DNA of 5,272 bases from the NCBI GenBank assembly GCA_938041275.1, contig CALISH010000003.1, forward strand, positions 1 through 5,272, given 5' to 3'. The DNA is from an uncultured Solobacterium sp. (lineage in GTDB: Bacteria; Bacillota_I; Bacilli_A; Erysipelotrichales; Erysipelotrichaceae). The notes beneath the pieces were generated by a model that ran no database searches, was not told the origin of the DNA, and was given only the letters and a program-made list of their open reading frames with translations. The translations under genes were made by a program, and so were the position numbers. Numbering within the stretch: position 1 is the first letter of the stretch; each line of letters opens with the position of its first letter. Below, piece after piece: positions 1 through 5,249 of this stretch.

Positions 1-140
1 TATCTGACCGTATTCTTGTCATGTATGAAGGGGAAATTGTTGGTGAACTAGATCCTAAGAAGACAACTGTACAAGAGTTAGGCCTATATATGGCAGGTGC
101 GAAGCGTAATGGTAAGGAGGAGAAGAGCGATGAAAAATAA
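1..140 (+). CDS. Nucleoside-type ABC transporter ATP-binding protein, C-terminal end (partial)
   Basis: Only the last 45 codons are present. The reading frame enters at base 3 and stops at TAA 138-140. The peptide begins SDRILVMYEGEIVGEL and continues with TTVQELGLYMAGAKR. This is the usual end of the second nucleotide-binding half of the duplicated (about 500 aa) sugar/nucleoside importer ATPases such as YufO/NupA: the strand after the H-loop (RILVMYEG), then a short helix ending LGLYMAG. The Walker motifs lie upstream of the window, so catalytic competence cannot be judged. It would work at the inner face of the membrane and power the two permeases that follow. Its last 11 bases overlap the start of the first permease, which indicates translational coupling in one operon. 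Assignment to this ATPase class rests on both the tail motif and the neighbouring permeases. The exact substrate is inferred. Confidence 0.85.
   Translation, partial: SDRILVMYEGEIVGELDPKKTTVQELGLYMAGAKRNGKEEKSDEK
114..120 (+). promoter_or_regulatory. Ribosome binding site that fixes the first permease start
   Basis: AAGGAGG at 114-120 lies 9 nt before ATG 130. The same frame is open back to GTG 97 and contains an ATG at 109, but neither has a Shine-Dalgarno sequence. The extra upstream residues (about RSVMVRRRRA) are just the ATPase C-terminus read in another frame. The start at 130 is therefore preferred. Confidence 0.85.
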
Positions 141-1317
141 AAATAAAAAATCCTCTGAAGGATTAAAGTCGCTAAGTGCTTCTTTACTTTGTATCTTCGG
201 CGGTATCTTTGTTGGATTTGTTGTTCTTGTATTACTATCTGTATTTAATCCTCGTATTGGATTTGCGGAAGCAGTACGCGGCATTCTAATCGTTCTTGGA
301 GGACCGTTCTCTGGTGGTGGTAACTCACTATTCCAGTTTGGTAATATGTTGTTTAATGCAACTCCATTAATTTTAACGGGTTTATCTGCATGTATTGCAT
401 TTAAGACAGGTCTATTTAATATTGGTGCTCCAGGACAGTACTTAATGGGTGCGATGGTAACATTGATTGTTTCATTATCAATCCCATCTGCAGTTGTTCC
501 ATCTCCAGTGATTTGGTTACTTGCATTAATTTGCGGTACATTAGCTGGTGCACTTTGGGGTGCGATTCCTGGCTTCTTCAAAGCATATCTCAATGTTAAT
601 GAAGTTATTGTTTGTATTATGACAAACTGGATCGCAGCTAACGTAGTTAGCTGGGTATTTAATGGTTCCAAGTTTATCAACGTTGCAGAATCAAAAGTAA
701 ACTTCATTATGAAAACAGAAGTAAATAATATCGCAACGGCAACATTTGGATTGGATAAGATTTTCTCTGGTGGCTCTGTTGTATCCTATGCAGATGCAAG
801 TATCTTCCTAGCAATCTGTGTAGCCATCGCACTTTATGTTGTGATGAATAAGACGACGTTTGGATATGAACTGAAGGCTTGTGGATATAACCGTGATGGT
901 GCAAAGTATGCAGGCATGAATGAAAAGAGAAATCTACTTCTAGCGATGGCTATCGCTGGTGGTCTTGCGGCGATGGGTGCTTCTATCTGGTGCCTTAATG
1001 GTCATCAAGACTTTAAGTGGGAAACATACCAGACATTACCAGCAGATGGATTTAACGGTATCCCAGCAGCCTTGCTTGCAGGAAACAATCCTATCGGTAT
1101 TATCTTTACTGCAATATTCTTAAAATATATCAACGTAGGTGGATCAAATCTTGCGGCGAATACTGCATTTAACGAATATGTATCACAGTTAATGGTAGCG
1201 ATGATTGTATACTTCTCAGGTTTTGCAAGATATATCAGTATGTTATTAAGTACAAAGAAAAAATCCTTACAGGAAATTGAGATAGAGATCAAAAATAGCA
1301 AGGAGGAAAAGAAATGA
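130..1317 (+). CDS. ABC transporter permease, nucleoside uptake type (YufP/NupB-like)
   Basis: This is a 395-aa integral membrane protein of the BPD_transp_2 (PF02653) permease family, which forms one half of the translocation path of simple-sugar and nucleoside ABC importers. It has a lysine-rich cytosolic N-terminus and roughly nine hydrophobic segments, near residues 19-41, 75-91, 101-120, 126-150, 158-175, 222-241, 268-288, 313-330 and 357-373. The C-terminus is highly charged. Family signatures are FKTGLFNIGAPGQ (91-103), NVNEVI (155-160), the cytosolic coupling-loop motif AKYAGMN (258-264), and GFNGIPAALLAGNNPIG (307-323). It is the longer of the paired permeases, as in the B. subtilis YufP/YufQ pair. 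It overlaps the ATPase gene by 11 bp and the next permease by 4 bp, so the three should be made together. A guanosine or general nucleoside substrate is inferred from the family. Another small heterocyclic or ribose-containing solute is possible. Confidence 0.9.
   Translation: MKNKNKKSSEGLKSLSASLLCIFGGIFVGFVVLVLLSVFNPRIGFAEAVRGILIVLGGPFSGGGNSLFQFGNMLFNATPLILTGLSACIAFKTGLFNIGAPGQYLMGAMVTLIVSLSIPSAVVPSPVIWLLALICGTLAGALWGAIPGFFKAYLNVNEVIVCIMTNWIAANVVSWVFNGSKFINVAESKVNFIMKTEVNNIATATFGLDKIFSGGSVVSYADASIFLAICVAIALYVVMNKTTFGYELKACGYNRDGAKYAGMNEKRNLLLAMAIAGGLAAMGASIWCLNGHQDFKWETYQTLPADGFNGIPAALLAGNNPIGIIFTAIFLKYINVGGSNLAANTAFNEYVSQLMVAMIVYFSGFARYISMLLSTKKKSLQEIEIEIKNSKEEKK
1300..1306 (+). promoter_or_regulatory. 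Ribosome binding site of the second permease, inside the first permease gene
   Basis: AAGGAGG at 1300-1306 lies 7 nt before ATG 1314. It sits within the last codons of the first permease gene. The start and the previous stop share the sequence ATGA (1314-1317), a classic coupling arrangement. Confidence 0.85.
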
Positions 1318-2297
1318 TTTTTATTCTTCAGAAAACATTGATTTTTACCATTCCGCTATTGATCGTTGCCTTAGCAGGTATGTTTGCGGAACGTAGTGGT
1401 ATCATTAACATTGCTTTAGACGGTATCATGATTTTTGGTGCTTTCATTGGTGCAGTTGTAACACTATTATTACGACAGAACGTACCGTTCTTCGTTGATC
1501 ATAATCAGATTATGTTTGTGGTAGCGATGCTTGCGGCAGCTGTTGCAGGTGCGTTATTCTCACTTCTATTATCTGTATCTGCGATTAAGTTTAAGGCAGA
1601 TCAGACAATCGCTGGTACAGCATTAAATCTTCTTGCGCCAGCTGTTGCGCTCTTCTTTATCAAGGTATTTACAAGTAAAGACCAGTTAGAGATGGGTACA
1701 GCTGTCGACTCCCTTGGACAACGTCATGACTTTGGATATGTTATACAAAATAAAGAAGCTACTGGTATCTTTGCGGTACTATTTGATAAGGCATACATTT
1801 CGACCTTTATCGCAATTGTATTATTTATTATCTTATCTATCTTCTTGTATAAGACGAAGACAGGTTTACGTTTACGTGCATGTGGTGAACATCCACAAGC
1901 TGCTGACTCTGTAGGTATCAATGTCTATAAGATGCGTTATCTTGGTACGACAATTTCAGGTGCTTTAGGTGGATTTGGTGGTTACTTATATATTGCGACA
2001 GTTGCTAATGGGACTGCTTCTGGTGCTGTAGCGGGAATGGGATTCTTAGCAATGGCTATCATGATTTTCGGTAACTGGTCACCACTTGGTGTTGCCTTTG
2101 GCTCCTTGATGTTTGGTTTCTTAAAGTGCTTGAGTGTGGTTTATAATCAGATTCCATTCACAAAGGGACTACCATTACCAATGTATTTCTATAACATTAT
2201 TCCGTATCTAGTCGTATTAATTGTTTTAGGATTCTCTAGCGGAAAATCAAGAGCGCCTAAGGCGGAAGGTATTCCTTACGATAAGGGAACACGTTAA
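1314..2297 (+). CDS. ABC transporter permease, nucleoside uptake type (YufQ/NupC-like)
   Basis: This 327-aa polytopic membrane protein is the second BPD_transp_2-family permease of the importer. Its length matches YufQ/NupC-type partners (about 320 aa). Signatures are AERSGIINIALDGIM near residues 25-39, the DQTIAGTALNLL segment of the central core, the cytosolic coupling loop CGEHPQAADSVGIN (190-203), and GFLAMAIMIFGNWSP (243-257). Hydrophobic segments span nearly the whole chain except the coupling loop and the polar C-terminal tail. It should pair with the upstream permease as a heterodimer on an ATPase dimer, with a lipoprotein binding protein (BmpA class) supplying the substrate. That binding protein is not in the window and is probably at the 5' end of the operon. 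The gene ends the operon, being followed 13 bp later by an intrinsic terminator. No truncation or missing core motif is visible. Confidence 0.9.
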   Translation: MIFILQKTLIFTIPLLIVALAGMFAERSGIINIALDGIMIFGAFIGAVVTLLLRQNVPFFVDHNQIMFVVAMLAAAVAGALFSLLLSVSAIKFKADQTIAGTALNLLAPAVALFFIKVFTSKDQLEMGTAVDSLGQRHDFGYVIQNKEATGIFAVLFDKAYISTFIAIVLFIILSIFLYKTKTGLRLRACGEHPQAADSVGINVYKMRYLGTTISGALGGFGGYLYIATVANGTASGAVAGMGFLAMAIMIFGNWSPLGVAFGSLMFGFLKCLSVVYNQIPFTKGLPLPMYFYNIIPYLVVLIVLGFSSGKSRAPKAEGIPYDKGTR

Positions 2298-2310
2298 TCA
2301 TAAAGATGGA

Positions 2311-2335
2311 GAAGTTGCGGCAGGCAACTTCTTTT
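2311..2335 (+). terminator. Intrinsic terminator of the ABC transporter operon
   Basis: An 8-bp perfect stem, GAAGTTGC (2311-2318) with GCAACTTC (2324-2331), closes a 5-nt loop GGCAG. TTTTCTTCT follows directly. It sits 13 bp after the second permease stop and before the next promoter, so it separates the two transcription units. Confidence 0.85.
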
Positions 2336-2355
2336 CTTCTGCGGCTTTTGGTGCA

Positions 2356-2385
2356 TTAGGAAAAAGATAGATGTTGTGGTAAAAT
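2356..2385 (+). promoter_or_regulatory. Promoter of the carD-like gene and amylase (extended -10)
   Basis: The -10 hexamer TAAAAT at 2380-2385 is preceded by TGG at 2377-2379, giving an extended -10 (TGn). The best -35 is only TTAGGA at 2356-2361 (18-nt spacer, 3 of 6 matches), which fits an extended -10 promoter that depends little on -35. Transcription would start near 2392. That leaves about a 20-nt leader, enough to carry the Shine-Dalgarno sequence used by the TTG start at 2412 but not one for the GTG at 2403. Confidence 0.6.
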
Positions 2386-2400
2386 AGAAGTGGTGAAAGT

Positions 2401-2406
2401 AGGTGA
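2401..2406 (+). promoter_or_regulatory. Ribosome binding site that selects a TTG start
   Basis: AGGTGA at 2401-2406 lies 5 nt before TTG 2412. The alternative in-frame GTG at 2403 is inside this sequence and has no good site of its own upstream. Confidence 0.65.
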
Positions 2407-2411
2407 TTTCT

Positions 2412-2912
2412 TTGTATAAAGTAAAAGATATCGTTGTCTATCGAAGAGATGTATGTCGTATTACAGGAAAGAAACGCAGTGACTTTACGGGGGAACAATG
2501 TTATATTCTTGAACCGTATTTTCCTACTTCTGGATCTGTTTCCATTCAGGTTCCAGTATCCAATAAAGCAGGTCACTTACGTGATTTAATTACAAAAGAG
2601 GAGATTGATCAGTTGATTATTGATACACCTGATTTAGAGACTCTTGAAAGTAAACCTGCAAATATGAAGAGTCAATATGCTTCACTGTTAAAGGGAAATG
2701 ATATCAGTGAATTAGTACGTATCATCAAGACTTCCTATGGACGTAATCAAGAACGTCTTGAACAACATAAAAAGTTAGCTTCTATTGATGATGAATATCT
2801 ACAGATAGCTGAGAAATACCTATATGAAGAACTTTCTGTTGTGTTAGATTTATCAATTGAAGACACAAAGGAATATTTTGAAAAAGAGGTAGCGAAACTA
2901 ACTCTTGAATAA
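2412..2912 (+). CDS. CarD/CdnL-family RNA polymerase-binding transcriptional regulator
   Basis: This is a 166-aa protein with the two-part CarD/CdnL/TRCF layout. An N-terminal beta-rich RNA polymerase-interaction domain spans about residues 1-60 and begins YKVKDIVVYRRDVCRI, equivalent to the usual FKVGDxVVYPxxGxGxI opening. A helical C-terminal domain spans about 65-160 and includes ISELVRIIKTSYGRNQE and EYLQIAEKYLYEELSVVLDL. The family binds the RNA polymerase beta subunit and affects open-complex stability; it is cytosolic and is not a classic operator-binding repressor. The chain has no tryptophan, so the Trp that contacts promoter DNA in mycobacterial CarD is not conserved here. TTG at 2412 is chosen because it has the better Shine-Dalgarno spacing and gives the family-like N-terminus; GTG 2403 would add three residues. 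The amylase follows 10 bp later, so the two are probably cotranscribed. Whether it regulates that gene or acts globally cannot be told. Confidence 0.82.
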   Translation: MYKVKDIVVYRRDVCRITGKKRSDFTGEQCYILEPYFPTSGSVSIQVPVSNKAGHLRDLITKEEIDQLIIDTPDLETLESKPANMKSQYASLLKGNDISELVRIIKTSYGRNQERLEQHKKLASIDDEYLQIAEKYLYEELSVVLDLSIEDTKEYFEKEVAKLTLE

Positions 2913-2913
2913 T

Positions 2914-2920
2914 GAGGTGA
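2914..2920 (+). promoter_or_regulatory. Ribosome binding site of the amylase gene
   Basis: GAGGTGA at 2914-2920 starts one base after the carD-like stop. Its GAGG core ends 5 nt before ATG 2923. An in-frame TTG at 2905 would overlap the upstream gene by 8 bp but lacks a comparable site and would add six residues that do not resemble the family's N-terminus. Confidence 0.7.
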
Positions 2921-2922
2921 CT

Positions 2923-4392
2923 ATGGGAAAAAACGATACACTATTACAAGCTTTTGAGTGGTATCTTCCAGATGATAGTCAACATTGGAATAAATTGAAG
3001 GTGCTGGCACCTTCTTTTTCTAATCTGGGAGTAACAGTGGTGTGGTTACCACCAGCGTATAAAGGTGCTGGTGGAGTACACGATGTAGGATATGGTGTCT
3101 ATGATTTATATGATCTTGGCGAATTTGATCAAAAGGGAACAATTTCCACAAAATATGGCACGAAACAAGAATATCTAGATGCGATTAGTGCATTGCAAAA
3201 AGAAAATATATCAGTTCTTGCGGATATTGTCTTAAATCAGAAAATGGGTGGCGATACAGAAGAAACGATAGATGTCATTAAATCAGACCCAAATAATCGT
3301 AATGAAGAAATCAGTGGTGATTATCAAATTACCGCATGGACAAAATTTACCTTTCCGAATCGAAAAGGGAAGTACTCTACATTCACATGGAATGCAAGTC
3401 ATTTTGATGGGATGGATTGGGATGAAAAGAAGAAACAAAGTGCCATCTATCTTATTGAAGGAAAGAACTGGGATTCAAATGTAGATAGTGAACATGGTAA
3501 CTTTGACTACTTAATGGGTTGTGATATTGATTTTAAAAATCAAGAAGTACTACAAGAATTCAACCGTTGGGGTAAATGGTATTTAGATACTACCGGGATC
3601 AATGGTATGCGTTTAGATGCGGTTAAACATATTGATAACCAATTCTTCAAGAATTGGTTATCTGACATGCGTGCATATAAAGGGGATAATTTCTTTGCGG
3701 TAGGTGAATACTGGAATGGTGACCTTAGCAAGCTGCAGGAGTATCTTGCGGATGCGTCGGATTGTATGTCTTTATTCGATGTACCATTACACTATCAGTT
3801 ATTAAACGCATCCGATACAAATGGGAACTTTGATATGCGTCAGTTGTTTCAAGGAACACTAGTAGAAATAGATGCGTGGCACGCGGTAACCTTTGTGGAT
3901 AATCATGATACAGAACCGGGACAATCATTAGAATCCTTTGTCTTATCATGGTTTAAACCATTAGCGTATGCGTTAATTCTATTACGTATCGATGGGCTAC
4001 CATGTGTGTTCTATGGGGATTTATACGGAATTCCCGCTAAGAATGCTCCTGTGGTAGCTGAGCTTCCTACATTAATGAAGATTAGGGAACTTTATGCTTA
4101 TGGTGAACAACATGATTATTTCGATAATCCGGATATAATTGGTTGGACAAGAAGTGGCAGTGATGAATTTACTGGAAGTGGTTTGGCTGTTGTGCTAAGT
4201 AATCGATGTGGTGGTTCTAAGAGAATGTATATCGGTACCAATCATGCGGGAAAAGAGTTCAGAGATATACTAGGTCACTGCACAGATACGGTAACGATTG
4301 ATGATGAAGGTTGTGGAGAATTCTCCTGTTGCGATGGTAGTGTTAGTGTATGGCTCGAAAAGACTTTGAAAGTTGAAGTAAGCCTTGACTAA
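2923..4392 (+). CDS. Cytosolic alpha-amylase, glycoside hydrolase family 13 (liquefying type)
   Basis: This 489-aa enzyme should hydrolyse internal alpha-1,4 bonds of glycogen, starch fragments or maltodextrins. It starts at the catalytic barrel (TLLQAFEWYLP) with no signal peptide, so it is predicted to be intracellular, like E. coli AmyA. It resembles the liquefying Bacillus amylases (GH13_5). Visible signatures are region I DIVLNQ (101-106), region V LMGCDID (197-203), region II GMRLDAVKH (nucleophile D232, with R230, K235 and H236), region III VGEYW (acid/base E262) and region IV FVDNHD (D329). Positions run one ahead of mature B. licheniformis amylase (D231, E261, D328). With the same offset its metal ligands are matched by N105, D162, D184, D195, D201, D203 and H236. 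Domain C follows the barrel and includes GGSKRMYIGTNHAG. The oddity is Q106, where the family has His. Context suggests cotranscription with the carD-like gene. The substrate within the cell is inferred. Confidence 0.93.
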   Translation: MGKNDTLLQAFEWYLPDDSQHWNKLKVLAPSFSNLGVTVVWLPPAYKGAGGVHDVGYGVYDLYDLGEFDQKGTISTKYGTKQEYLDAISALQKENISVLADIVLNQKMGGDTEETIDVIKSDPNNRNEEISGDYQITAWTKFTFPNRKGKYSTFTWNASHFDGMDWDEKKKQSAIYLIEGKNWDSNVDSEHGNFDYLMGCDIDFKNQEVLQEFNRWGKWYLDTTGINGMRLDAVKHIDNQFFKNWLSDMRAYKGDNFFAVGEYWNGDLSKLQEYLADASDCMSLFDVPLHYQLLNASDTNGNFDMRQLFQGTLVEIDAWHAVTFVDNHDTEPGQSLESFVLSWFKPLAYALILLRIDGLPCVFYGDLYGIPAKNAPVVAELPTLMKIRELYAYGEQHDYFDNPDIIGWTRSGSDEFTGSGLAVVLSNRCGGSKRMYIGTNHAGKEFRDILGHCTDTVTIDDEGCGEFSCCDGSVSVWLEKTLKVEVSLD

Positions 4393-4414
4393 CAGAAACG
4401 TGTTCGGCGAAAAT
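4385..4414 (+). promoter_or_regulatory. Possible promoter of the riboswitch-mntP transcript
   Basis: TTGACT at 4385-4390 (5 of 6 matches to the -35) overlaps the amylase stop codon. GAAAAT at 4409-4414 lies 18 nt further on (4 of 6 matches to the -10) and would place the start near 4421, exactly where the P1 helix begins. TATAGA at 4414-4419 looks more like a -10 but its spacing to TTGACT is too long. The call is tentative, since read-through from the amylase would also supply a transcript. Confidence 0.4.
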
Positions 4415-4420
4415 ATAGAT

Positions 4421-4513
4421 GTAATTTGAGGGAGTAGCTGGCACATGCCCGTGCAGCAAGTCAACATACTGGTAAAAACCTGGCTTGTTTTAATTAGCGA
4501 GACTCATGATTAC
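4421..4513 (+). promoter_or_regulatory. yybP-ykoY manganese riboswitch aptamer
   Basis: All hallmarks of this aptamer class are present in order: GGGAGTAGC at 4430-4438, a hairpin, TCAACATACT at 4461-4470, a second arm, and GCGAGAC at 4497-4503. P1 pairs 4421-4425 (GTAAT) with 4509-4513 (ATTAC), and 4427-4430 (TGAG) with 4503-4506 (CTCA), around a small internal loop. The next hairpin pairs GCT-GCAC (4437-4439, 4441-4444) with GTGC-AGC (4451-4457), leaving G4440 bulged and a 6-nt loop. The other arm holds GGT (4471-4473) against ACC (4478-4480), and AAG (4458-4460) against CTT (4484-4486). The class binds Mn2+ between docked loops, one of which carries the conserved CATACT stretch. The downstream gene is mntP, a known target of this class, which supports the call independently. 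Confidence 0.94.
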
Positions 4514-4540
4514 CTTTTTGGTAATACATGGTCTTTTTTT
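4501..4540 (+). terminator. Riboswitch-controlled intrinsic terminator (expression platform)
   Basis: The left arm is 4501-4514 and the right arm 4520-4533, with a TTTTT loop between them. The 13 pairs are GAC/GTC, CATG/CATG and ATTACC/GGTAAT, with T4504 and A4526 as single bulges. Seven T follow at 4534-4540. The left arm uses bases 4503-4513, which also form the 3' strand of aptamer P1, so the two structures exclude each other. Mn2+ binding should hold P1, prevent this hairpin and allow mntP transcription. No other terminator is visible between the amylase and this point. Confidence 0.88.
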
Positions 4541-4566
4541 ATTAACATGTTCCTTACCATATTCAA

Positions 4567-4572
4567 AAGGAG
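4567..4572 (+). promoter_or_regulatory. Ribosome binding site that decides the mntP start
   Basis: AAGGAG at 4567-4572 lies 9 nt before ATG 4582 but only 3 nt before the in-frame ATG 4576. The later start is preferred. It also gives an N-terminus (MIKLLIQAALLG) that begins directly with the first membrane helix. Confidence 0.75.
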
Positions 4573-4581
4573 TGGATGGAT

Positions 4582-5163
4582 ATGATAAAACTATTAATAC
4601 AAGCTGCTTTATTAGGTGTTGGTCTTGCGATGGATGCTTTCTCTGTATCAATGGCGAATGGTATGAACGAAAAGAAAATGGCAATATCTAGAATGGTTCA
4701 GATTGCCATTGTTTTTGCGGCTTTTCAATTTTTAATGCCGATGATTGGGTGGTTTGCGGTACACACGGTCTCTTCTGCTTTTACAATCTTTATGGATGCT
4801 GTACCATGGATTGCCCTCATCTTACTGCTCTATATTGGGGGTGGAATGATCAAGGATGGACTTGAAGAAGAGGAAGAGGACGAAGCTGAATATGAAGCTA
4901 GTACGCGTAAACTTCTGATTCAAGGTATCGCGACTTCGATTGATGCGTTATCCGTTGGATTTACGATTGCAGACTATATATTATCCTCTGCGTTTATCAC
5001 TTCAGTGATTATCGCAGTTGTAACATTTATTATCTGTTATGTGGGAGTATTACTAGGTAAGAAGTTTGGAATGGCCTTTGCGAATAAATCATCCATTTTA
5101 GGTGGTATCATTCTTATCTTTATTGGGATTGAAATATTTGTGACTGGGATTGGGTTATTGTAG
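4582..5163 (+). CDS. mntP: Manganese efflux pump MntP
   Basis: This 193-aa protein of the MntP family (formerly DUF204/YebN) exports Mn2+ across the cytoplasmic membrane; E. coli MntP has 188 aa. It consists of two related halves of three helices each. The first carries GLAMDAFSVS (14-23, D18) and the second ATSIDALSVGF (117-127, D121). These are the paired conserved Asp motifs of the family, equivalent to D16 and D118 of the E. coli protein. The GKKFG motif is at 159-163. The loop joining the halves has an acidic run, residues 95-101, with E103 and E105 nearby. ATG 4582 is chosen on Shine-Dalgarno spacing; ATG 4576 would add two residues. The yybP-ykoY riboswitch upstream implies induction by excess Mn2+. 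The gene ends in a terminator that overlaps its stop codon, so it is probably monocistronic. Confidence 0.95.
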   Translation: MIKLLIQAALLGVGLAMDAFSVSMANGMNEKKMAISRMVQIAIVFAAFQFLMPMIGWFAVHTVSSAFTIFMDAVPWIALILLLYIGGGMIKDGLEEEEEDEAEYEASTRKLLIQGIATSIDALSVGFTIADYILSSAFITSVIIAVVTFIICYVGVLLGKKFGMAFANKSSILGGIILIFIGIEIFVTGIGLL

Positions 5164-5176
5164 AAATAACCTTTTT
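5153..5176 (+). terminator. Intrinsic terminator of mntP, overlapping the stop codon
   Basis: GGTTATT (5153-5159) pairs with AATAACC (5165-5171) around the 5-nt loop GTAGA. TTTTT (5172-5176) follows, then ATTAT. The left arm is the last codons of mntP, and the TAG stop lies in the loop. The stem has only two G-C pairs, so termination may be partial. Confidence 0.6.
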
Positions 5177-5177
5177 A

Positions 5178-5203
5178 TTATAGGAAAACGAAGTTTCCTA
5201 TAA
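5178..5203 (+). repeat. Inverted repeat after mntP, hairpin 1
   Basis: TTATAGGAAA (5178-5187) and TTTCCTATAA (5194-5203) form a perfect 10-bp stem around ACGAAG. It is followed by AAA on the plus strand and is not followed by a T-run on the minus strand, so it is not a standard terminator. It may protect the 3' end of the mntP RNA or be a transcription factor site. Its role is not identified. Confidence 0.6.
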
Positions 5204-5207
5204 AAAC

Positions 5208-5224
5208 CATACGCTAAGCGTATG
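5208..5224 (+). repeat. Inverted repeat after mntP, hairpin 2
   Basis: CATACGC (5208-5214) and GCGTATG (5218-5224) pair perfectly around the 3-nt loop TAA, four bases after hairpin 1. There is no T-run next to it. As DNA it is a near-palindrome of operator size. No function can be assigned. Confidence 0.5.
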
Positions 5225-5249
5225 AGAAGGGAAAAGCTTAAGCGATGAA

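Noticed and set aside
97..129. Earlier GTG/ATG starts for the first permease
   Set aside because: They lack a Shine-Dalgarno sequence and would add an arginine-rich stretch that comes only from the overlapping ATPase coding bases. ATG 130 has AAGGAGG at ideal spacing.
84..707. Long minus-strand reading frame (207 codons) opposite the first permease
   Set aside because: It lies wholly opposite a well-supported membrane protein gene, has no recognisable domain and no convincing Shine-Dalgarno sequence, and its composition is that of an antisense shadow.
2298..2576. Minus-strand frame across the intergenic region and the start of the carD-like gene
   Set aside because: It begins within a supported gene, runs through the terminator and promoter of the plus strand, and shows no family resemblance.
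4490..4684. Minus-strand frame opposite the riboswitch and the mntP start
   Set aside because: It is the antisense of a structured RNA and of a clear transporter gene, with no independent support.
4506..4691. Plus-strand 61-codon frame through the riboswitch terminator into mntP
   Set aside because: It starts inside the terminator stem, has no ribosome binding site and reads mntP in the wrong frame. The RNA structure explains this stretch better.
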